Of a DNA stretch of 64,000 nt, positions 43,829-51,593 are shown one piece after another. The translations under genes were made by a program, and so were the position numbers. The notes below the pieces were generated by a model. It made no database searches. It was not told where the DNA came from and was given only the letters and a program-made list of their open reading frames with translations. The number at the start of each line of letters is the position of its first letter. Within the stretch, counting starts at the first letter, position 1. This stretch comes from Streptomyces viridiviolaceus (GTDB lineage Bacteria; Actinomycetota; Actinomycetes; Streptomycetales; Streptomycetaceae), in NCBI RefSeq assembly GCF_014650995.1, contig NZ_BMWA01000006.1:1-64000 (forward strand). Reading direction: 5' to 3'.

Positions 43829-44584
43829 ATGGATCTTGGACTGAAGGACCGGGTGTACGTCGTCACCGGAGCCACCCGGGGACTGGGCAACGCCGCCGCG
43901 CGCGAGCTGGTCGCCGACGGCGCGAGGGTGGTCGTCACGGGGCGGGAGGAGAAGAACGTCGCGGACGCCGCGTCCGCGCTGGGCCCGAACGCCGTCGGGG
44001 TGGCCGCCGACAACGCCGACCCCGAGGCCGCGGGCCGGCTGATCGCGACCGCCCGGGAGCGCTTCGGCCGCTTCGACGGTGTGCTGATCAGCGTCGGCGG
44101 CCCGCCGCCCGGCTTCGTCGCCGACAACACGGACGAGCAGTGGCAGTCGGCGTTCGAGTCGGTGTTCCTCGGTGCGGTGCGGCTCGCCCGGACCGCCGCC
44201 GCGGAACTCGAGGAGGGCGGCGTCATCGGTTTCGTGCTGTCGGGTTCGGTGCACGAGCCCATCCCGGGCCTGACCATCTCCAACGGCCTGCGTCCGGGGC
44301 TCGCCGGCTTCGCCAAGTCCCTCGCCGACGAACTGGGCCCGCGCGGCATCCGCGTCGTCGGCCTGCTCCCGGGCCGTATCGACACCGACCGCGTGCGCGA
44401 GCTGGACGGGCTGTCCGCCGACCCGGAGGCGACCAGGGCGGCGGCGGAGTCCCGGATCCCGCTGCGCCGCTACGGCAGGCCCGAGGAGTTCGGCCGTGCG
44501 ACGGCCTTCCTGCTGTCGCCGGCGGCGTCGTACCTGACGGGTGTGATGGTGCCGGTGGACGGCGGGGTGCGGCACGGGTTCTGA
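43829..44584 (+). CDS. SDR-family protein lacking the YxxxK pair
   Basis: The 251-residue protein has the SDR cofactor motif TGATRGLG at residues 13-20 and a normal C-terminus (YLTGVMVPVDGGVRHGF). At the active site the usual Ser-Tyr-Lys pattern is changed: LSGSVHEPIPGLTISNGLRPGLAGF has the serine, but the YxxxK position reads NGLRP. A similar SNxxR form exists in a small SDR subgroup, as I recall, so this is likely a distinct catalytic type rather than a dead gene. It starts six bases after the GH15 stop, so the two are co-transcribed. Confidence 0.85.
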   Translation: MDLGLKDRVYVVTGATRGLGNAAARELVADGARVVVTGREEKNVADAASALGPNAVGVAADNADPEAAGRLIATARERFGRFDGVLISVGGPPPGFVADNTDEQWQSAFESVFLGAVRLARTAAAELEEGGVIGFVLSGSVHEPIPGLTISNGLRPGLAGFAKSLADELGPRGIRVVGLLPGRIDTDRVRELDGLSADPEATRAAAESRIPLRRYGRPEEFGRATAFLLSPAASYLTGVMVPVDGGVRHGF

Positions 44585-44639
44585 CGCGGGGGACGTCACG
44601 GGCGGCGGAGCCCGGGCCGCACCGCCCCTTCGCGCGGGC

Positions 44640-45227
44640 TCAACTGACCCGCTCGGCCCGGTGTCTGACGCCGCTGAGCCGCACCTTCGCCGGAAGGGCG
44701 GCGAGGCCCGCCGAGTCGCGGGCGTGGCCCAGGGCGTGGGTGGTGAGGTCGTTCAGCGCCGTCCCGGGGTCCACGTGCGGCTCCAGTCGCAGCCGTACGC
44801 GGGTCTTCGGGGCCGCGCGCCGGCCGGTGAGCCGCACTTTGGCCCCTGCCACGCCGTCCACCCGGTCGGCCTCCTGGGTGAGGACGCCCTCCAGGGCCCG
44901 GCCGCGCAGCACCGCGCCCTCGCCGTCACCGGTGTCGACGAGGACCTCGGCGAGCCGTCGCCGGCGCACCACCGCGACCAGCCACCACAGAGCGAGCAGC
45001 AGCAGGACGGCGAGTACGGCGATGACGACCGGCCACCACCAGCCGGCGTCCCGCCACCGGGTCCGCTCGGCGTCGCTGAGCAGCACGTCGTGCCGCCCGT
45101 CGTGGATCCACCAGGAGGGGGCGGCGGCGCCGAGGCCGACGGCCAGCACCGAACCGCCGAGGGCGAGCAGGACCAGGCCCACGAGCCCGAGCAGTACACG
45201 GTTGACGGTCCTGAGCACCGCCCTCAC
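44640..45227 (-). CDS. amaP: AmaP-like alkaline-shock membrane protein
   Basis: A 195-residue membrane protein with two hydrophobic segments (VLLGLVGLVLLALGGSVLAV at about 10-30 and WWWPVVIAVLAVLLLLALWW at about 65-85), separated by a short extracytoplasmic loop and followed by a soluble C-terminal domain. This is the AmaP layout, the membrane anchor for Asp23 proteins. The GTG start at 45227 lies in the stop region of the upstream gene (GTGA overlap). It is the last gene of a five-gene Asp23 cluster. Confidence 0.8.
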   Translation of the reverse strand: MRAVLRTVNRVLLGLVGLVLLALGGSVLAVGLGAAAPSWWIHDGRHDVLLSDAERTRWRDAGWWWPVVIAVLAVLLLLALWWLVAVVRRRRLAEVLVDTGDGEGAVLRGRALEGVLTQEADRVDGVAGAKVRLTGRRAAPKTRVRLRLEPHVDPGTALNDLTTHALGHARDSAGLAALPAKVRLSGVRHRAERVS

Positions 45228-45883
45228 CCCTTCCGTCCCGGCCGCGTCACCCGGACCGACACGGCGGGCGGCCGGGCCAGCCCCAGTCCGCGGACCGCGT
45301 CGTCGAGCACGGCGTCCAGATCCGCGCGTACCTCGTCCAGTTCCCGGAAGTGCGCCACCGCGCGCACGCGGGCCTTCGACCGGCGCGTCCGAACCCGCAC
45401 CGACTGCACCCCGGAGACCTCCATGGCCCGGTCGCGCAGCACCGTGGCGGCGGCGCTCCGGTGCAGTCCGGCACGGACGTCGGGGTGGGTGCGCCGCATC
45501 GGCAGCAGTTTGCGCAGGCCGGGCGTGACGGCGAGCACGAGCAGCCAGAGCCCGAGGGCCGCCGCGACGCCCGCGCCGACCAGCACCCAGATGTCGTCGA
45601 GGGGCCGCGCGGCGAGCTGCCGGGCCAGCTCCCGCCGCCAGGCCGGCGCGGTCCGGCCGGCCCGCACGGCGGCGACGTCGTACAGGAAGGCGCCCGCGAC
45701 GACCAGGAGCAGCAGCGCGACGACGCCGGCCGGGACGCGGCGCGCCGACCAGAAGCGGCGGGCCCGCCCGCCCTCGCCGTCGAGCCGCGGCCCGGGTGCC
45801 TCGCCGGGGGCCCCGGGTCCGGTGTCCTTCTCCAGCACCGGCAGGCGCCGCGTGCCGCCCGCGGTCTCCTCGGGCTCGCTCAT
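45224..45883 (-). CDS. DUF6286-type membrane protein of the Asp23 cluster
   Basis: A 219-residue protein with an acidic/Arg-rich N-terminus, two membrane segments (VPAGVVALLLLVVAGAFLYD at about 50-70 and WVLVGAGVAAALGLWLLVLAV at about 98-118, cut) and a C-terminal soluble domain (GLHRSAAATVLRDRAMEVSGVQ, cut). It matches the DUF6286 proteins found in Streptomyces Asp23 clusters. Its stop overlaps the amaP start and its ATG overlaps the stop of the Asp23 gene upstream, both by four bases. Confidence 0.75.
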   Translation of the reverse strand: MSEPEETAGGTRRLPVLEKDTGPGAPGEAPGPRLDGEGGRARRFWSARRVPAGVVALLLLVVAGAFLYDVAAVRAGRTAPAWRRELARQLAARPLDDIWVLVGAGVAAALGLWLLVLAVTPGLRKLLPMRRTHPDVRAGLHRSAAATVLRDRAMEVSGVQSVRVRTRRSKARVRAVAHFRELDEVRADLDAVLDDAVRGLGLARPPAVSVRVTRPGRKG

Positions 45884-46263
45884 CGCGTCCTCCCCTGCTT
45901 CGCGCCGTACTCCGCCGCCAGGTGCAGCCGCTCCACGTGCACGCCGACCTCCGGCACCGCCATGCCCGCCAGCGTGCCGACCCGCTGGGCGACTTGGTGA
46001 CGCACCTGCCGGCAGCGGGTGCCGATGTCGCAGGGGTAGTCGAGTTCGAGGTGGACGCGGACACGGGCGGTGTCCTGGTGGACGACGACGGTGGCGTGCG
46101 GGCGCGGGGCCTCCGGGGGGAGGCCGCCGACCGCCTCGCGTGCCGCCTGGGCGGCGATCTTGGCGACCACCCGGTCGGCGATCCGCGTGGCGCCGCGCTC
46201 GCCCGGCGGCACGACGGTCACGGTTTCGCGGAGCTCGTCGGCTCCACCGCTCACGACGGTCAC
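45880..46263 (-). CDS. Asp23/Gls24-family protein (short form)
   Basis: A 127-residue Asp23-like protein. The family pattern is visible in TRIADRVVAKIAAQAAREAVGG near residue 26 (cut), the strand HATVVVHQDTARVRVHLELD and the C-terminal VPEVGVHVERLHL. Asp23 proteins form filaments or patches under the membrane and respond to envelope stress. The GTG start overlaps the stop of the small membrane gene upstream by four bases. Confidence 0.78.
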   Translation of the reverse strand: MTVVSGGADELRETVTVVPPGERGATRIADRVVAKIAAQAAREAVGGLPPEAPRPHATVVVHQDTARVRVHLELDYPCDIGTRCRQVRHQVAQRVGTLAGMAVPEVGVHVERLHLAAEYGAKQGRTR

Positions 46264-46445
46264 CGCCGCCGGTCGCCGCGGGTGTGGAAGAAGTCGCCGA
46301 GTTCCCAGTCCCCCTCCAGGAACCGGCCGACGACGAACCCGACGGCGCCCAGGGCCGCCACCAGCAGGAAGGCCCCGAATCCGCCGAAGTACCCGGCGAA
46401 ACCCAGTGCCATGCCGGCGATCATGCCGACCACGGCCATGCTCAT
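46260..46445 (-). CDS. Small two-helix membrane protein of the Asp23 cluster
   Basis: A 61-residue protein, MSMAVVGMIAGMALGFAGYF, with a second hydrophobic stretch FGAFLLVAALGAVGFVVGRF and a charged tail ending RGDRRR. It resembles the DUF2273-like small membrane proteins that accompany Asp23 genes. The ATG at 46445 is chosen because GGAGGAG lies eight bases upstream; a longer start at 46466 is possible. Confidence 0.75.
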   Translation of the reverse strand: MSMAVVGMIAGMALGFAGYFGGFGAFLLVAALGAVGFVVGRFLEGDWELGDFFHTRGDRRR

Positions 46446-46467
46446 GGTGCGCTCTCCTCCGTCCACG

Positions 46468-46950
46468 TCAGTGGATCCGCGGCTCCGGCTCCTCTTCCTC
46501 CTCGTCCGGGAGCTTCACGTCGCTCACGGCGATGTTGACCTCGACCACCTCCAGGCCGGTCATCCGCTCGACCGCCGCCACCACGTTCTCCCGTACGTCG
46601 CGGGCGACGTCGGCGATCGACACGCCGTACTCGACGACGATCTCCAGGTCGAGCGCCGTCTGCTTCTCGCCGACCTCGGCCTTCACCCCGCGCGTCACCG
46701 ACTTGGCCCCGCCGGGCACCCGCTCGCGCATGGCTCCGAAGGTGCGCGACAGTCCGCTGCCCATGGCGTACACGCCGACCACGTCACGGGCGGCCATTCC
46801 GGTGATCTTCTCCACGACACCGTCGGCGATGGTGGTCCGGCCCCGGGTCCCGGGGTCACCACCACCTCGTCGGGTCACCTGTCCCTTGCCCAGCCCCGGG
46901 CCCTCTGTCGTGTCCTGCCCGGCCCGGGCCCGCTCCGCCATCTCGCTCAT
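46468..46950 (-). CDS. Asp23/Gls24-family envelope stress protein
   Basis: A 160-residue Asp23 protein and the first gene of the cluster. After a 40-residue polar start it has TIADGVVEKITGMAARDVVGV (cut), GLSRTFGAMRERVPG, VEVGEKQTALDLEIVVEYGV-type strands and a C-terminal acidic tail (DEEEEEPEPRIH). Length and motifs match Gls24-type alkaline shock proteins. Its ATG at 46950 follows AAGGGAC. The 22-base gap to the next gene and the chain of four-base overlaps after it indicate one operon. Confidence 0.85.
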   Translation of the reverse strand: MSEMAERARAGQDTTEGPGLGKGQVTRRGGGDPGTRGRTTIADGVVEKITGMAARDVVGVYAMGSGLSRTFGAMRERVPGGAKSVTRGVKAEVGEKQTALDLEIVVEYGVSIADVARDVRENVVAAVERMTGLEVVEVNIAVSDVKLPDEEEEEPEPRIH

Positions 46951-47036
46951 CGCCGTACGTCCCTTTCGTCGTCCTCCTGCCACCACCGTAGGTCGGGTTG
47001 CGCGATGGCGCGCCGGGGATGCGGCAGGCTGGAGGA

Positions 47037-47750
47037 ATGACGACGGCGGACCGGTGGACGCAGACGGTGCGGAAGCAGTTGGGGCTCGGCAGGCTGCTGC
47101 CGCTGGGCGGTCCGCGGGACGGCGCGTGGATCGCCGAGCGGGCGGCACGGGAGGTACTGCTGGGCGCGGCCCGGGAAGTGGCGGGCGTGTCGATGGGCGG
47201 GCTGCGCATCGCGCACGCCGACCCAGAGGACGTGCGGGAGCCCGCCGTACCGCCGCCGCCGAGCGCGCTGCCGCCGGGTCCGCTGCGGGTGACGGCCGAC
47301 TTCGCGGCCACCGTGTCCGAGCCGCTGCCGGCCACGGCCGCCCGGCTGCGCGCCGCCCTGGCGGCGGCCGCGACGCAGGGGCTCGGCCTCACGGTCACGG
47401 ACGTGGACCTGCGGGTGACGGCCCTGCTGGAGGCGGCCCCCGGACCGGCCCCCGTACAGAACCCGGAAAGGGGCCGGGCCGTCGCACCGGAGGGTGCCGA
47501 AGAGGCCCGCGCGGCCGACGCGGCGCTGGCGGTCCCGGGCGTGGCCCGGCTGACGGACACGCTGGGCCGCCCGGTGCACATCACGGAGCGTCCGCGGGAG
47601 GCGGCCCTGCCGCGGACGCATGTCCTGCTGGAACTCGCGGTGAGCGCGGACCACCAGGCCGCGGCGGTGGCCCGCCAGGTCCGCGCGGCGGTGTCGGACG
47701 CCCTGCCGGATCACCCGTCGGTGGCGGTCCTGGTCACGGCGGTCGGCTGA
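47037..47750 (+). CDS. Conserved hypothetical protein divergent from the Asp23 cluster
   Basis: A 237-residue soluble protein. Streptomyces relatives are labelled nucleopolyhedrovirus P10 family, as I recall, which says little about function. It contains two Asp23-like strand-helix patterns (LRVTADFAATVSEPLPATA and HVLLELAVSADHQAAAVARQ), so it could be a distant double Asp23-like fold; this is an inference from pattern only. A GGAGGA ribosome site precedes the ATG at 47037. It shares a divergent promoter region of 86 bases with the Asp23 operon. Confidence 0.65.
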   Translation: MTTADRWTQTVRKQLGLGRLLPLGGPRDGAWIAERAAREVLLGAAREVAGVSMGGLRIAHADPEDVREPAVPPPPSALPPGPLRVTADFAATVSEPLPATAARLRAALAAAATQGLGLTVTDVDLRVTALLEAAPGPAPVQNPERGRAVAPEGAEEARAADAALAVPGVARLTDTLGRPVHITERPREAALPRTHVLLELAVSADHQAAAVARQVRAAVSDALPDHPSVAVLVTAVG

Positions 47751-47752
47751 CC

Positions 47753-47784
47753 GGCCCGAGGGCGGCCGTGCACCGCCCTCGGCC
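47753..47784. terminator. Hairpin terminator
   Basis: GGCCCGAGGGCGG and CCGCCCTCGGCC form a 12-bp stem with a one-base bulge directly after the stop codon at 47750, between convergent genes. Confidence 0.75.
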
Positions 47785-47819
47785 GAAGCGTCCGGGCCCG
47801 CGTGAACCCGTGCGGAGTT

Positions 47820-48623
47820 CTACTCGCCGAGCCCGGCCAGGTCCCGCAGCCGACGCGCCTGCGCGGCACGCTCCGCGGCGCGCTGGGCCTCGTAGTCCCG
47901 GTGCTGGGCACCCTGGAGCAGCGCCTTGGTCTCGATCACGGCGTCCCGCGGAGCGGCCAGGACCGCCGACGCCAGGTCGCGTACGGCGCCGTCGAGCTGG
48001 TCCGCGGGCACGGCGAGGTTGGCCAGCCCGGTGCTCACGGCCTCCTCGGCCATGACGAAGCGTCCGGTCGCGCAGATCTCCAGCGCCCGGGCGTAGCCGA
48101 CCAGCCCGACCAGCGGGTGCGTGCCGGTCAGGTCCGGTACGAGGCCGAGGCTGGTCTCGCGCATGGCGAACTGCGCGTCGTCCGCGACGACACGCAGGTC
48201 ACAGGCGAGGGCGAGCTGGAAGCCCGCCCCGATGGCGTGCCCCTGCACGGCGGCGATCGACAGGATGTCGCTGCGCCGCCACCAGGTGAACGCCTCCTGG
48301 TACTCGGCGATGGTCGCGTCCAGCTCGGCGTCACCACCCCGCGCGAGGTCGATGAACGACGGTTCCCCGTCGAAGCCCTCGGGCGTGAACGCCTGCCGGT
48401 CGAGCCCGGCCGAGAAGGACTTGCCCTCGGCCCGCAGCACGACGACCCGTACGGAGCCCGGCAACAGCCGCCCGGCCTCGGTGAGCGCCCGCCACAGGGC
48501 GGGGCTCTGCGCGTTGCGCTTGGCCGGGTTGTTCAGCGTCACCGTGGCGATCGCGTCGTCGACGGTGAGCCGCACGCCGTCCTTGTCGAGTGCGGGGTCG
48601 AGTTCATGAGCGGGCGAAGCCAT
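47820..48623 (-). CDS. Enoyl-CoA hydratase/isomerase family protein
   Basis: A 267-residue crotonase-fold protein. The oxyanion-hole segments are RAEGKSFSAGLDRQAF at about residue 75 and AAVQGHAIGAGFQLALACD at about 130. The catalytic region ETSLGLVPDLTGTHPLVGLVG contains one likely glutamate (ETSLGL) and an aspartate where hydratases carry the second glutamate. The exact reaction is therefore open: hydratase, isomerase or thioesterase. The ATG at 48623 follows GGAGGCGCCCC. Confidence 0.87.
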   Translation of the reverse strand: MASPAHELDPALDKDGVRLTVDDAIATVTLNNPAKRNAQSPALWRALTEAGRLLPGSVRVVVLRAEGKSFSAGLDRQAFTPEGFDGEPSFIDLARGGDAELDATIAEYQEAFTWWRRSDILSIAAVQGHAIGAGFQLALACDLRVVADDAQFAMRETSLGLVPDLTGTHPLVGLVGYARALEICATGRFVMAEEAVSTGLANLAVPADQLDGAVRDLASAVLAAPRDAVIETKALLQGAQHRDYEAQRAAERAAQARRLRDLAGLGE

Positions 48624-48730
48624 GGGGCGCCTCCGATGAGTGCGGTCAGCCAAGTGACTGCACAGTAACCACCCGGGCGATCAGTCGACCGACCGGGTGG
48701 CCACCATCGGAGCCGAGGGGCCGCCCGGGG

Positions 48731-48952
48731 TCAGGCCGAAGCGGCCTTCTTACCCCGCGTCGCCCCGCCACGCCCTCGGAGCGTGACGCCCGACTCGCTG
48801 AGCATGCGGTGCACGAAGCCATACGAGCGGCCGGTCTCCTCGGCCAACGCCCGGATGCTCGCACCGGCGTCGTACTTCTTCTTCAGGTCTGCCGCGAGCT
48901 TGTCGCGCGCGGCGCCGGTCACCCGGCTGCCCTTCTTCAGAGTCTCGGCCAC
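48731..48952 (-). CDS. gbn: Gbn-like GATC-binding nucleoid-associated protein
   Basis: A 73-residue basic DNA-binding protein. The sequence AETLKKGSRVTGAARDKLAA leads into a helix-turn-helix (YDAGASIRALAEETGRSYGF) and a basic tail (GRGGATRGKKAASA). Length and sequence match, from memory, S. coelicolor SCO1839 (Gbn), a nucleoid protein that binds GATC-containing sites and affects sporulation and antibiotic production. The GTG at 48952 is set by AGGAGG five bases upstream. It recalls small histone-like Lsr2/actinobacterial regulators. A dense run of GATC sites lies upstream. Confidence 0.85.
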   Translation of the reverse strand: MAETLKKGSRVTGAARDKLAADLKKKYDAGASIRALAEETGRSYGFVHRMLSESGVTLRGRGGATRGKKAASA

Positions 48953-49286
48953 CCGTGCCTCCTCATGGGAAGTGCGCTCTGGTCTCCTCATGATCACCCC
49001 TCACGGGCCTCATGGCCACCCATTCGGCAAGGTCCGTGAGACAAGGTTGTGACGACGGGAGCGGGTCCCCACATGCGGAATACATGATTCCGTCGCGTCG
49101 CGTGCGCACCGCCGAACGGGTTGTTCCGCGAAGCTCCAGGTCAGAAAGGCCGACGGCCGGACCCTCGTGACATGGGGGTCCGGCCGGGAAATCGGTGTAG
49201 GACACACCTCGTGATGAGGAGATCTCACACAGATGATGGATCACGGATCGGCCGAATGATCCATACCCAGTGGATCACCCGTTCGA
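48953..49286. promoter_or_regulatory. Upstream region of gbn
   Basis: No gene is seen in this 334-base gap. It should hold the gbn promoter and the 3' end signals of the convergent... both flanking genes read leftward, so it is the intergenic space between the ABC-F gene and gbn. It contains GATC at 48992 and a cluster from 49221. Confidence 0.5.
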
Positions 49287-49307
49287 TCAAGCGAGGGCGA
49301 CGAGATC
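49221..49307. promoter_or_regulatory. Cluster of seven GATC sites
   Basis: GATC starts at 49221, 49239, 49246, 49258, 49273, 49285 and 49304: seven in 87 bases, where about one per 256 is expected by chance. Five have flanks fitting the BGATCV pattern that I recall for Gbn. The last two or three lie at the 3' end of the ABC-F gene. It is a candidate nucleation or autoregulation site for Gbn. Confidence 0.6.
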
Positions 49308-50885
49308 CGCGTAGTCCGCGCCCCACAGGTCCTCGACGCCGTCCGGGAGCAGGATGATCCGCTCCGGCTGGAGCGCCTCGACGGCGCCCTCGTCGTGGGT
49401 GACCAGGACGACGGCGCCCTTGTAGGTGCGCAGGGCGCCGAGGATCTCCTCGCGGCTGGCCGGGTCGAGGTTGTTGGTCGGCTCGTCGAGCAGCAGCACG
49501 TTCGCCGACGACACCACCAGGGTGGCGAGGGCCAGACGGGTCTTCTCGCCGCCGGAGAGGACACCGGCCGGCTTGTCGACGTCGTCGCCGGAGAACAGGA
49601 ACGAGCCGAGCACCTTGCGGACCTCGACCAGGTCCATGTCGGGCGCCGCGGAGCGCATGTTCTCCAGCACCGTGCGGTCCGCGTCGAGGGTCTCGTGCTC
49701 CTGGGCGTAGTAGCCGAGCTTGAGGCCGTGGCCGGGGACGACGGCGCCGGTGTCCGGCTGCTCGACGCCCGCCAGCAGCCTGAGCAGCGTCGTCTTGCCG
49801 GCGCCGTTGAGCCCGAGGATGACGACGCGGGAGCCCTTGTCGATGGCCAGGTCGACGTCGGTGAAGATCTCCAGCGAGCCGTACGACTTCGACAGGCCCT
49901 CGGCCGTCAGCGGGGTCCTGCCGCAGGGCGCCGGCTCCGGGAAACGGAGCTTGGCGACCTTGTCGGACTGGCGGACCTCCTCCAGCCCGGACAGCAGCTT
50001 CTCCGCGCGCCGGGCCATGTTCTGCGCGGCGACCGTCTTGGTGGCCTTGGCGCGCATCTTGTCGGCCTGAGCGTTGAGTGCGGCGGCCTTCTTCTCGGCG
50101 TTGGCGCGCTCCCGCTTGCGGCGCTTCTCGTCGGCCTCGCGCTGCTGCTGGTAGAGCTTCCAGCCCATGTTGTAGACGTCGATCACGGAGCGGTTGGCGT
50201 CCAGGTAGAACACCTTGTTGACGACCGTCTCGACCAGGTCGACGTCGTGGCTGATGACGATGAAGCCGCCGCGGTAGGTCTTGAGGTAGTCGCGGAGCCA
50301 GATGATCGAGTCGGCGTCCAGGTGGTTGGTCGGCTCGTCGAGCAGCAGGGTGTCCGCGTCCGAGAACAGGATGCGGGCCAGTTCGATACGGCGGCGCTGA
50401 CCGCCGGAGAGCGTGTGCAGGGGCTGGCCGAGCACCCGGTCGGGCAGGTTGAGCGCGGCGGCGATGGTGGCGGCCTCCGCCTCGGCGGCGTACCCGCCCT
50501 TGGTGAGGAACTCCGTCTCTTGGCGCTCGTACTGCCGAAGCGCCTTCTCCCGGGTGGCGCCCTGGCCGTTGGCGATGCGCTGCTCGTTCTCCCGCATCTT
50601 GCGGATCAGGACGTCGAGACCGCGCGCGGACAGGACGCGGTCGCGGGCGAGCACGTCGAGGTCGCCGGTGCGCGGGTCCTGCGGGAGGTAGCCCACCTCG
50701 CCGGAGCGGGTGACGGTGCCCGCGGCGGGGATGCCCTCGCCGGCGAGGACCTTGGTGAGGGTGGTCTTTCCGGCACCGTTGCGGCCGACCAGGCCGATGC
50801 GGTCGCCCTTGGCGACGCGGAAGGTGGCGGACTCGATGAGGACGCGGGCACCGGCGCGCAGCTCGATGCCGGAGGCGGAGATCAC
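49287..50885 (-). CDS. ABC-F family ATPase (translation factor type)
   Basis: A 532-residue soluble protein with two ABC domains and no membrane part. Domain 1: GRNGAGKTT (about 38), LSGGQRRR, LLLDEPTNHLD. The inter-domain linker (about 240-315) is rich in Lys/Arg/Glu (QQQREADEKRRKRERANAEKK, cut). Domain 2: GLNGAGKTT, LSGGEKTR, LLLDEPTNNLD. ABC-F proteins bind the ribosomal E site and relieve stalling or protect against antibiotics. The start is GTG at 50885 with AGGAG upstream. A seven-codon ORF precedes it, as in attenuated ABC-F genes. Confidence 0.93.
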   Translation of the reverse strand: MISASGIELRAGARVLIESATFRVAKGDRIGLVGRNGAGKTTLTKVLAGEGIPAAGTVTRSGEVGYLPQDPRTGDLDVLARDRVLSARGLDVLIRKMRENEQRIANGQGATREKALRQYERQETEFLTKGGYAAEAEAATIAAALNLPDRVLGQPLHTLSGGQRRRIELARILFSDADTLLLDEPTNHLDADSIIWLRDYLKTYRGGFIVISHDVDLVETVVNKVFYLDANRSVIDVYNMGWKLYQQQREADEKRRKRERANAEKKAAALNAQADKMRAKATKTVAAQNMARRAEKLLSGLEEVRQSDKVAKLRFPEPAPCGRTPLTAEGLSKSYGSLEIFTDVDLAIDKGSRVVILGLNGAGKTTLLRLLAGVEQPDTGAVVPGHGLKLGYYAQEHETLDADRTVLENMRSAAPDMDLVEVRKVLGSFLFSGDDVDKPAGVLSGGEKTRLALATLVVSSANVLLLDEPTNNLDPASREEILGALRTYKGAVVLVTHDEGAVEALQPERIILLPDGVEDLWGADYADLVALA

Positions 50886-50943
50886 GGACAGACTCCTGGG
50901 CGGTGGTTGGCGGGTTCGGACGGCTGAAGGACGTTCCCGCCGT
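50886..50943 (-). promoter_or_regulatory. Leader between the mini-ORF and the ABC-F gene
   Basis: On the minus strand, GACGGC can pair with GCCGTC and, alternatively, GGCGGG can pair with CCCGCC; the two stems overlap and cannot both form. This is the layout expected for ribosome-controlled attenuation. There is no clear T-run. Confidence 0.4.
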
Positions 50944-50967
50944 CTAATGCGCGAGGAGAATGGCCAT
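50944..50967 (-). CDS. Putative leader peptide MAILLAH
   Basis: A seven-codon ORF (MAILLAH) lies 58 bases before the ABC-F start. Its ATG is exactly six bases after a TAGACT -10 box, so the transcript would begin at the leader ORF itself, leaderless. Small leader ORFs upstream of ABC-F resistance genes commonly sense ribosome-targeting drugs by stalling; the role here is inferred from position. Confidence 0.5.
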   Translation of the reverse strand: MAILLAH

Positions 50968-51165
50968 GGGGCCAGTCTAACGGTGCCGTGCAACCACTTT
51001 TTCTGCGTTCCGGTGTCCGGCACCCCCTGTTCGAGGGTCCTGTGTTCGACGACGCGGGTCACGGGCGTTGTCAGTGACGGATGCCACACTGGGCGGCGGG
51101 CCGGATTCCCGGACATTCCGGCACCCGGCCCGGCCCCGGCACCGGCTCACTGAGGAGTGATCGGC

Positions 51166-51579
51166 ATGGCAGGCACGGACACCGGTCGTCCGAGCATCTA
51201 CCCGACGCTGCTGTACAAGGACGCCAAGGAGGCCGTCCGGCAGCTCACCCAGGCCTTCGGTTTCACGGAACTCGCCGTCTACGAGGGCGAGAACGGCACG
51301 GTGGCGCACGCCGAGCTGGCCCAGGGCAACGGCGCGATCATGCTCGGTTCGAAGGGCACGGGCGGCCGCTTCGACGAGGCGATGAAGAACGCGGGCCCGA
51401 CGGGGGTGTACATCGTCGTGGACGACGTCGACGCACACCACCGGCGGGCCGTGGAGCACGGCGCGGAGATCCTCATGCCCCCGACGGACCAGGACTACGG
51501 CTCGCGGGACTACATGGCGCGGGACCTGGAGGGCAACATCTGGAGCTTCGGCACCTACGCCCCGGAGATCGGCGCCTGA
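51166..51579 (+). CDS. VOC (glyoxalase/bleomycin-resistance) family protein
   Basis: A 137-residue vicinal-oxygen-chelate protein. It has the two beta-alpha-beta-beta-beta modules: IYPTLLYKDAKEAVRQLTQAFGF first, and TGVYIVVDDVDAHHRRAVEHG, then DYGSRDYMARDLEGNIWSFG, second (each cut here). The DLEGNIWSFGTY ending is typical of PhnB-like members. The reaction or ligand is unknown. The ATG at 51166 is preferred: GAGGAG lies eight bases before it. Confidence 0.87.
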   Translation: MAGTDTGRPSIYPTLLYKDAKEAVRQLTQAFGFTELAVYEGENGTVAHAELAQGNGAIMLGSKGTGGRFDEAMKNAGPTGVYIVVDDVDAHHRRAVEHGAEILMPPTDQDYGSRDYMARDLEGNIWSFGTYAPEIGA

Positions 51580-51593
51580 CCGCCCGGCGCGGG

